Below, in pieces: positions 29,201-34,354 of a stretch of 34,354 nt of DNA; positions within the stretch are counted from its first letter, which is position 1, and each line of letters opens with the position of its first letter. Below the pieces are notes generated by a model, which searched no databases, had not been told where the DNA came from, and saw only the letters and a list, made by a program, of their open reading frames with translations. The stretch is from Oscillospiraceae bacterium (GTDB lineage Bacteria > Bacillota > Clostridia > Oscillospirales > Oscillospiraceae). The stretch spans positions 1 to 34,354 of the forward strand of contig JAFXYJ010000112.1 in NCBI GenBank assembly GCA_017541825.1. Reading direction: 5' to 3'. The position numbers and the translations under genes were made by a program.

Positions 29201-29824
29201 ATGAAAAGAAAAACGCTGCCGCGGCTTGTGATTTTGTTCCTGACGCTCGCGCTCCTGGGCAGCTGTGTGCCCGCCGGTACCCCGGCCCCGGCGCCGGAGA
29301 GTGCGAACGTCACGGCGGTGCCGACGGCCGAGCCGCTGCCGGAGCTGACACTGCTGACCCCGGAACCGGAAACCGCCGAAACGGCGGCCGCCGCGCTTCC
29401 CGAGACGCCGACAGACACGCCCGCAGCCTCCTCCGCCCCGACAGACACGCCCAAACCCACGGCCACGGTCTCGCCGGTCACCGAGGACGGCGTATACACC
29501 TCCCGGGACGAAGTGGCGCTCTATATCCACCTGTTCAGGCATCTGCCCTCCAACTTCATCACGAAGAAGCAGGCGGAACGGCTGGGCTGGCCGGGCGGTT
29601 CGCTCGAGCCCTACGCGCCGGGCAAGTGCATCGGCGGCGGCTATTTCGGGAATTACGAGGGTCTGCTGCCCGTCAAAAAGGGCCGTGAGTATCACGAGTG
29701 CGACATCGATACGCTGGGTGCCCGCAGCCGCGGCGCCAAACGGATCGTATATTCCAACGACGGACTGATCTACTACACCGAAGACCATTACGAGACCTTC
29801 ATACTGCTTTACGGGGAGGAATAA
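29201..29824 (+). CDS. Barnase-like ribonuclease as a predicted lipoprotein
   Basis: A 207-residue protein with a lipoprotein signal (MKRKTLPRLVILFLTLALLG then Ser-Cys22). A Thr/Pro/Glu-rich linker of about 70 residues follows, and then a microbial ribonuclease domain at residues 95-207. The domain tracks barnase closely: DEVALYIHLFRHLPSNFITKKQA, GKCIGGGYFGNYEGLLP, GREYHECDID, RIVYSNDGLIYYTEDHYETF. Residues equivalent to barnase Lys27, Glu73, Arg83, Arg87 and His102 are Lys122, Glu166, Arg177, Arg181 and His196, so it should be active. It would be held outside the membrane by the lipid anchor. No barstar gene adjoins it, but a barstar-like domain lies in the PAP2 fusion at 18440-19489. Confidence 0.92.
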   Translation: MKRKTLPRLVILFLTLALLGSCVPAGTPAPAPESANVTAVPTAEPLPELTLLTPEPETAETAAAALPETPTDTPAASSAPTDTPKPTATVSPVTEDGVYTSRDEVALYIHLFRHLPSNFITKKQAERLGWPGGSLEPYAPGKCIGGGYFGNYEGLLPVKKGREYHECDIDTLGARSRGAKRIVYSNDGLIYYTEDHYETFILLYGEE

Positions 29825-29826
29825 CC

Positions 29827-30363
29827 ATGAACATCCTGATCGTTGTGGACATGCAGAAGGACTTTGTGGACGGCGCGCTGGGGACTCCCGAGGCCGTCGC
29901 CATCGTGCCCGCCGTGGCCGGGAAGATCCGGCAGTACCGCGCCGCGGGCGATGTAATCATCGCCACACGGGATACGCACGGCGAGAATTATCTTGAGACA
30001 CAGGAGGGGCGGACTCTGCCCGTGGTGCACTGTGTGCGCGGCACCCCGGGATGGCAGCTCGACGCCGCCGTGGAGGAGGCTCTGGGGCCGGACACGATCT
30101 ATATCGACAAACCGACCTTCGGCTCCCTGTCGCTGATCACCCAGGTGGGAGAATATGCCGCTCTGGTGGGTGAGGAGAACGTGAACGTGGAGATCGTCGG
30201 CCTGTGCACGGATATCTGCGTGGTATCCAACGCGCTGCTGCTCAAGGCCGCCTGGCCGGAGATGCCGATCCGGCTGGACGCCGCCTGCTGCGCCGGCGTC
30301 ACGCCGCAAAAGCACGCCGCCGCGCTGGAGACCATGGCCAGCTGCCAGATCCGGATCTCATGA
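29827..30363 (+). CDS. Isochorismatase-family cysteine hydrolase (nicotinamidase-like)
   Basis: A 178-residue hydrolase. Catalytic triad: Asp8 in VVDMQKDF, Lys95 in YIDKPTFGS and Cys131 in GLCTDICV. The cis-peptide region, the TRDTHGENY metal-site motif and the short length fit nicotinamidase or related amidases. Nicotinamide deamidation is a reasonable guess, but it lacks proven specificity. GGAGG precedes the ATG at 29827, and the ATG is 3 bp past the barnase-like gene, so the two are co-transcribed. Confidence 0.9.
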   Translation: MNILIVVDMQKDFVDGALGTPEAVAIVPAVAGKIRQYRAAGDVIIATRDTHGENYLETQEGRTLPVVHCVRGTPGWQLDAAVEEALGPDTIYIDKPTFGSLSLITQVGEYAALVGEENVNVEIVGLCTDICVVSNALLLKAAWPEMPIRLDAACCAGVTPQKHAAALETMASCQIRIS

Positions 30364-30380
30364 AGCGTTCACAGCATGAA

Positions 30381-30415
30381 AAAACAAGGGCTGTTTCTTC
30401 AACAGCCCTTGTTTT
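30381..30415. terminator. Bidirectional terminator between convergent genes
   Basis: A perfect 15-bp stem AAAACAAGGGCTGTT with its complement around TCTTC, followed by T on both strands. It serves the plus-strand hydrolase and the minus-strand folate fusion. Confidence 0.94.
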
Positions 30416-30421
30416 TTTATT

Positions 30422-32764
30422 TCAGTCTGTGATCACCATGTCCATCGGCATGTCGAAGGCGTCAGTGACGACCTTGTCCACCTGCTGCTCGGCGAAGGCC
30501 ACGGCGATGCGCTCAGCCTCCGGACAGCGGACCAGATAGCGGTCGTAATATCCGCCGCCCTGCCCCAGCCGGGCGTTGGACGCGTCAAAGGCGACCAGCG
30601 GCACCAGCACCGCATCGATCTCCCGCGGATCCACTCTGGTGCTCCTGGCCGGGTCGGGAGCCGCGATCCCGTAGCGGTCCTTCACCATGCCGCCGTCAGG
30701 GCCGGGCACGTAGATCTCCATCTGTCCGTGCCGGCCGGTCAGCGGGAAGGCGACCCGCTTGCCCCGGGCAGCCGCCCATTCGTGGAACTCGGCCAGATTC
30801 ACCTCTTCGGGCATGGCCAGATAAGAGAAGATCGTATTCGCGTCCTGGATCTCCGGCAGCTCGGTGAGTTTCCGGCAGATCACCGCGCTCTTGGCGGCTC
30901 TCTGTTCCGCCGTCAGCTCCCGGCGGGCGGCGCGTCCCCTGGCCCGCTGCACGGCCTTGGCGGATTTCTTCCTCGCCTGGATGGCGGTGCGCACGGCGCC
31001 GGCCAGATACAGCGACCCGAAGATCACCACGAGACCGTCGGGCCCGGCCGCTTTCACGGCGGCGTCGATGCCCTCGTCGATCTGCTGACAGGCCGCCGCC
31101 TTCGCCCCGTGGGCGCGCAGCTCCTCCGCCAGGGCCTCCGAAGCCAGCGCCCGGGGATTGATCGGCGTTAGGGTATAGAACTCGCTGGCGTAGGGCAGGA
31201 TCAGATCGATGACCTGCCTGTAGTCCTTGTCGCCGAGGATGCCCATGAGGAACACGGCCTTTTTCCCGGGCAGCAGCCTGTCCAGACTGTCGGTCAGCGC
31301 TTTGGCGCACTGGGGATTGTGGCCGCCGTCGAGGATGATCAGCGGATCGCGGCCCATCACCTCGAAGCGGGCGGGCCAGCGGGTCAGCTTCAGGCCGAGG
31401 CGCACGCTTTTTTCCGGGATGTTCCAGCCGCGCTGCCGCAGGGTGTCCACGGTCTCCAGCGCAACGGCGGTGTTATAAACCTGATGGGGCCCCAGCAGCG
31501 GGATGAAGTATTCCTGCCCTTTATAGAGGAAGCGCTGGCCCTCCAGCGTCTCGGAGACAGGCTGGAGCTGCGTGAAGTCCAGGCAGGTCAGCGGGACGTT
31601 TTTCTCCGCGCAGACCGCCTTCACCACGGCGGTGACCTCCGGCGCACCGTCGTAGCACACGGCGGCGCAGCCCGGCTTGATGATGCCGGATTTTGTCGTC
31701 GCGATGGCCTCGAGCGTATCTCCCAGATACTCGGTGTGCTCCAGGCCCACGTTGGTGATCACCGCGGCCTCCGGAGCGGGGATGGCGTTGGTGGCGTCCA
31801 GCGCGCCGCCCATGCCGACCTCCAGGACCACGATGTCGCATTTCTGCCGGCGGAAGTATTCGATGGCCAGCGCCGTCACCAGCTCAAACTGGCTGGGATG
31901 ATCGGTCATGCTCTCCGCCAGGTCCCGGATCTCCGCGGTGAGGGCCGCCAGCTCCGCGCCGGGGATGTACTCCCCGTTGATCTGGATCCGTTCGCGGAAC
32001 TCCTGGATATAGGGAGAGGTGTACAGCCCCGTCCTGTATCCCGCCTGCTGGAGGATCGAGGCCAGCATGGCGCAGGTGCTGCCCTTGCCGTTGCTGCCGG
32101 TGACATGGATGAATTTCAGCTCGTTCTGCGGATCGCCCAGCAGCTTCAGCAGCTCCTGCGTCCGCTCGAGCCCCAGCCGCGTGGCGCTCCAGGTGTAGTT
32201 CTCGATATAGTCGATGGCCTCCTGTTCGGTCATGCGCACCGGCTCCCCGGCGGGCTCCCGCTCGCCGGTCACCTTGACGAGCCGGTCGGTGGCCCGGATC
32301 AGCAGCGGGATGACGATGATCTGCGCCGCGGAGATGATGGCGGACTGGACCACCCGGGTGGCCAGCAGCGGCACATACTTGGCGCCGTAGAGCACATGGA
32401 TCCAGTAGGTGGTGAGGAACAGGCTGATGATGAACTGGGTGATCAGTACGCTGACCGCCACACGCCAGAGACTTCTTTTCTTATACAGGAAGAAGCCGAA
32501 CACCAGGCCCATCAGGAACATGGAGAAGGTAAAGCCCGGGAAGTACGGTCCCGTGGGGAAGAGAATGGCGCCGAGGAAATCCGCCAGCGCTCCCACCACG
32601 GCGGCGCTCAGAGGCCCGTAGACCAGCGCCGCGATGACCATGGGCACAAAGCCGAAGCCGATGCGTGTGTTCCAGGCGTTCAGGGAAAGGAAGCGTGTGA
32701 GGACCACGTCCATGGCCACCAGGACGCCCAGTGTGATAAGCTTTTTCGTGCTGATTTTGGACAT
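30422..32764 (-). CDS. Three-part folate fusion: ECF S component (FolT-like) + folylpolyglutamate synthase + 5-formyl-THF cyclo-ligase
   Basis: A single 780-residue frame. Residues 1-168 are a membrane S component with six segments (KLITLGVLVAMDVVLTRFLS, FVPMVIAALVYGPLSAAVVG, LFPTGPYFPGFTFSMFLMGL), like FolT. Residues about 180-600 are FolC: P-loop VTGSNGKGST (221-230), YTSPYIQEFRERIQING, LEVGMGGALDATNAI (314-328) and DGGHNPQCAKAL (479-490). It ligates glutamate to folates and traps them. Residues about 603-780 are 5-formyltetrahydrofolate cyclo-ligase: RRELTAEQRAAKSAVICRKL, IFSYLAMPEEV and LGQGGGYYDRYL (733-744). It turns 5-formyl-THF into methenyl-THF using ATP. The soluble parts would be tethered at the membrane beside the uptake channel. 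The start at 32764 follows GAGGGGGG. A THF riboswitch precedes it. Confidence 0.93.
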   Translation of the reverse strand: MSKISTKKLITLGVLVAMDVVLTRFLSLNAWNTRIGFGFVPMVIAALVYGPLSAAVVGALADFLGAILFPTGPYFPGFTFSMFLMGLVFGFFLYKKRSLWRVAVSVLITQFIISLFLTTYWIHVLYGAKYVPLLATRVVQSAIISAAQIIVIPLLIRATDRLVKVTGEREPAGEPVRMTEQEAIDYIENYTWSATRLGLERTQELLKLLGDPQNELKFIHVTGSNGKGSTCAMLASILQQAGYRTGLYTSPYIQEFRERIQINGEYIPGAELAALTAEIRDLAESMTDHPSQFELVTALAIEYFRRQKCDIVVLEVGMGGALDATNAIPAPEAAVITNVGLEHTEYLGDTLEAIATTKSGIIKPGCAAVCYDGAPEVTAVVKAVCAEKNVPLTCLDFTQLQPVSETLEGQRFLYKGQEYFIPLLGPHQVYNTAVALETVDTLRQRGWNIPEKSVRLGLKLTRWPARFEVMGRDPLIILDGGHNPQCAKALTDSLDRLLPGKKAVFLMGILGDKDYRQVIDLILPYASEFYTLTPINPRALASEALAEELRAHGAKAAACQQIDEGIDAAVKAAGPDGLVVIFGSLYLAGAVRTAIQARKKSAKAVQRARGRAARRELTAEQRAAKSAVICRKLTELPEIQDANTIFSYLAMPEEVNLAEFHEWAAARGKRVAFPLTGRHGQMEIYVPGPDGGMVKDRYGIAAPDPARSTRVDPREIDAVLVPLVAFDASNARLGQGGGYYDRYLVRCPEAERIAVAFAEQQVDKVVTDAFDMPMDMVITD

Positions 32765-32770
32765 AAAAAC

Positions 32771-32800
32771 CCCCCCTCGTGACAGTTGCCACGAAAGGGT
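32771..32800 (-). promoter_or_regulatory. Riboswitch expression platform: hairpin over the ribosome binding site
   Basis: Minus-strand CCCTTTCGTG pairs with CACGAGGGGG (two G-T) around GCAACTGT. The 3' arm contains the Shine-Dalgarno GAGGGGGG. Five T follow, then the ATG. It can block translation and may also terminate weakly. Confidence 0.75.
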
Positions 32801-32817
32801 GATATACATCCTTGGGT

Positions 32818-32917
32818 GGCAGCGGATGCGAAGCATTATCGCAACACATAACTGTGTTTTCGTCCGGGGACAACTTCCCATTCCCAGGCACTTAACGCAA
32901 TGCTTCTACTCTGTCCT
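32818..32917 (-). promoter_or_regulatory. Tetrahydrofolate (THF) riboswitch
   Basis: The minus strand reads GAGTAGAAGC, GCGTTAAGTGCC, GGGAATGGGAAGTTG, ACGAAAAC and GCATCCGCTG in the order of the THF riboswitch consensus (AGUAG, GCGUUAAGUG, GGGAUG, ACGAAGC, GCAUCCGCU). It controls folate transport genes in Firmicutes, and it lies directly before a FolT-containing gene. A GC-rich hairpin (32919-32942) sits just 5' of it. Confidence 0.93.
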
Positions 32918-32977
32918 CGGCCGGACGCGTGACCGCGCGGCCGACGGATTCCTACAACCCTTATTCAGGTTGACTCA

Positions 32978-33006
32978 ATCATAGCATACTATGCAGACGA
33001 AAGCAA
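32978..33006 (-). promoter_or_regulatory. Promoter of the THF riboswitch transcript
   Basis: Minus-strand TTGCTT (33006-33001), 17-nt spacer and TATGAT (32983-32978). Transcription would start near 32970, about 50 nt before the aptamer. Confidence 0.7.
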
Positions 33007-33089
33007 TAGGTTTTACAGGGTTTGACAAAGAATCTGTGAACTTTTCGTTTCTCGTTTATATATTTTGTGTTAATTTTTATATATAATAC

Positions 33090-33117
33090 TTGACAAATTT
33101 ATTTGCGGCGTTATACT
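33090..33117 (+). promoter_or_regulatory. Promoter of the RHH protein-clpB operon
   Basis: TTGACA (33090-33095), 16-nt spacer and TATACT (33112-33117). The surrounding 33010-33090 is strongly AT-rich, a likely UP element. No CIRCE repeat (TTAGCACTC) and no clear CtsR heptad pair is seen. Confidence 0.78.
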
Positions 33118-33149
33118 GATCACAGATAGACTGAAAGGACGGGTCATCC

Positions 33150-33797
33150 ATGAAAAAAACGCTCTACAGTCTGATGCTCAACGAGGAGGTCGTGCGCCAG
33201 GTGGACGCGCTGGCACACCGCATGGGCACCAACCGATCCAATCTGATCAACCAGATCCTCGCGGAGTATGTGGACTATACCACGCCGGAGAGGCGCATCA
33301 ACGATATCTTTACCGCCATGGAACAGCTTATCAGCCCCTCGCGGGAGCTGGTGCCGTTCTTCTCCCCCAACAGCATGACCATGTCGATGAAGAGCTCCCT
33401 GGAATACAAATACCGCCCCACCGTCAAATACGAGGTGGAGCTCTACCGGGGCGGCGAGGATTCCATGGGACAGCTCACGGTGGCCTACCGCACCCAGTCC
33501 GCGGGGCTCATCGAGGCCATGACGGCTTTCTTCCGGCTGTGGAAACGCATCGAGGACACGCATCTGTCGGCGGTCTCCGGCGCGGCGCGGAAGTATGCGC
33601 TCTACGAGGGCAAGTTCCTGCGTTCCATCTCCGTGCCCGACCGGGACTGCACCACCCAGGAGCTGGCCGAGGCCATCAGCGAGTATGTCCAGCTCTTTGA
33701 CCGGCTGCTCAAGGGCTACCTCAACGGCGCCATGGACGCCCATGAGGTGGAGGCGGCCTACTATTCCTATCTTGTACACACTTCGATCCGCATATAA
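33150..33797 (+). CDS. Ribbon-helix-helix protein with C-terminal domain of unknown function, upstream of clpB
   Basis: A 215-residue protein. Residues 1-45 form a ribbon-helix-helix DNA-binding unit: the strand KKTLYSLMLNEEVVRQVD followed by GTNRSNLINQILAEYVD. The remainder is a mixed alpha/beta domain (LEYKYRPTVKYEVELYRG, QSAGLIEAMTAFFRLWKRIED, ISEYVQLFDRLLKGYLNG) that I do not recognise. It starts at 33150 with AAAGGA upstream and is followed by clpB 14 bp later. It may be the regulator of clpB in place of HrcA or CtsR, perhaps through a sensing C-terminal domain. That role is inferred from position only. Confidence 0.8.
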   Translation: MKKTLYSLMLNEEVVRQVDALAHRMGTNRSNLINQILAEYVDYTTPERRINDIFTAMEQLISPSRELVPFFSPNSMTMSMKSSLEYKYRPTVKYEVELYRGGEDSMGQLTVAYRTQSAGLIEAMTAFFRLWKRIEDTHLSAVSGAARKYALYEGKFLRSISVPDRDCTTQELAEAISEYVQLFDRLLKGYLNGAMDAHEVEAAYYSYLVHTSIRI

Positions 33798-33811
33798 AGG
33801 AGGGACCTGCG

Positions 33812-34354
33812 ATGAACATGCAGAACTACACGCAAAAAAGCCTTGAAGCTCTCCGTACGGCCCAGTCCATGGCCCGGGAGAACCGCAACAACTATATCAT
33901 GCCCGAGCATCTGCTCTACGCGCTGGTCGACCAGGACGGAGGGCTGATCCCCTCCCTTCTGGGCAGGATGGGCGCGGACTGCGACGCCGTGCTCTCCGAG
34001 CTGGACACCGCCATTGCCGCGCTGCCCAAGGTCGGCGCGGATACGGAGGCCTATCTTTCGCCGGAGACCGACCGGCTCATCGGCGCGGCGGAAAAGGCCG
34101 CGCAGTCCATGGGCGACGAATACGTCTCCGTGGAGCATCTGATGATCGGCGTCTTCGCTGCGGCCACGGCGGCCATCAAGCGCATTTTCGCCGATCACGG
34201 CATCACCAAGAGCGCGTTTACCCAGGAGCTGGCCAAGATCAAGTCCGCTCCTGTCACCAGCGACGACCCGGAGAGCACCTACGACGCGCTGACCAAATAC
34301 GGCACCGATCTGGTGGAGCGCGCCCGGTCCAATGAGATGGACCCGGTCATCGGC
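33812..34354 (+). CDS. clpB: ATP-dependent chaperone ClpB (5' part, runs off window)
   Basis: The first 181 residues of an AAA+ disaggregase that, with DnaK, rescues aggregated proteins. The N-terminal double repeat (Clp_N) is complete: QNYTQKSLEALRTAQSMA, IMPEHLLYALVDQ, LSPETDRLIGAAEKAAQSM and VSVEHLMIGVF. It is followed by the start of the linker and of AAA domain 1 (YDALTKYGTDLVERARSNEMDPVIG). The linker ALTKYGTDL and the MDPVIG motif are typical of ClpB rather than ClpC. GGAGGG precedes the ATG at 33812. The rest is outside the window. Confidence 0.95.
   Translation, partial: MNMQNYTQKSLEALRTAQSMARENRNNYIMPEHLLYALVDQDGGLIPSLLGRMGADCDAVLSELDTAIAALPKVGADTEAYLSPETDRLIGAAEKAAQSMGDEYVSVEHLMIGVFAAATAAIKRIFADHGITKSAFTQELAKIKSAPVTSDDPESTYDALTKYGTDLVERARSNEMDPVIG

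Noticed and set aside
33000..33120. Possible CtsR or CIRCE operator before the RHH-clpB operon
   Set aside because: GTTTGAC-like pieces exist, but no proper direct heptad repeat (GGTCAAA-N3-GGTCAAA) or CIRCE palindrome is found.
1..34354. CRISPR array, insertion sequence or prophage
   Set aside because: No regularly spaced repeats, no transposase, integrase or phage structural protein was seen on either strand.

Overview
The window looks like a chromosomal segment of a GC-rich Clostridia, most like the Oscillospiraceae group. This is inferred from strong AGGAGG ribosome binding sites, sigma-A type promoters, ECF-type vitamin uptake proteins, a TSCPD-domain protein, a PadR/DUF2812 pair, a YtrA-type GntR module and a tetrahydrofolate riboswitch. 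Genes are dense, and about three quarters lie on the minus strand. No phage, insertion sequence or CRISPR array is visible. Both ends cut a gene: cbiM at the left and clpB at the right.

Layout, left to right. 1-838: cobalt uptake gene cbiM (partial) behind a terminator and a cobalamin riboswitch. 1366-2301: DUF2812 membrane protein and PadR regulator with a clear operator pair. 2464-3640: an AT-richer orphan gene between tRNA-Arg(CCT) and a 21-bp copy of the tRNA 3' end. 3669-5032: coaX (type III pantothenate kinase) overlapping an ECF S component, probably a pantothenate salvage pair. 5187-9005: a tiny repeat lipoprotein, then a GntR/ABC ATPase/membrane protein module. 9115-11246: TSCPD protein, RlmI-like methyltransferase and two candidate small RNAs. 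11275-13893: metY-metA behind a methionine-codon-rich leader peptide and terminator, a candidate ribosome-mediated attenuator. 13902-17280: small membrane protein, U32 peptidase, MscS channel, tRNA-Thr(CGT). 17394-20149: uroporphyrinogen-decarboxylase-like protein, a PAP2 phosphatase fused to a barstar-like domain, Pr6Pr-like membrane protein. 20206-21226: XRE/S24 repressor and a divergent small protein sharing an operator region. 21229-22955: DUF2461 protein and fructose-bisphosphate aldolase. 23136-28338: complete branched-chain amino acid ABC operon on the plus strand. 28359-30363: SGNH hydrolase, a barnase-like lipoprotein and an isochorismatase-family hydrolase. 30422-33006: one gene fusing a folate ECF S component, folylpolyglutamate synthase and 5-formyl-THF cyclo-ligase, behind a THF riboswitch. 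33090-34354: ribbon-helix-helix protein and clpB.

The most notable items are the three-part folate fusion under a THF riboswitch, the Met-rich leader upstream of metY-metA, and a PAP2-barstar fusion in the same window as a membrane-anchored barnase homologue. No database search was possible. Family names rest on motifs and remembered family sequences, and RNA structures were paired by eye.
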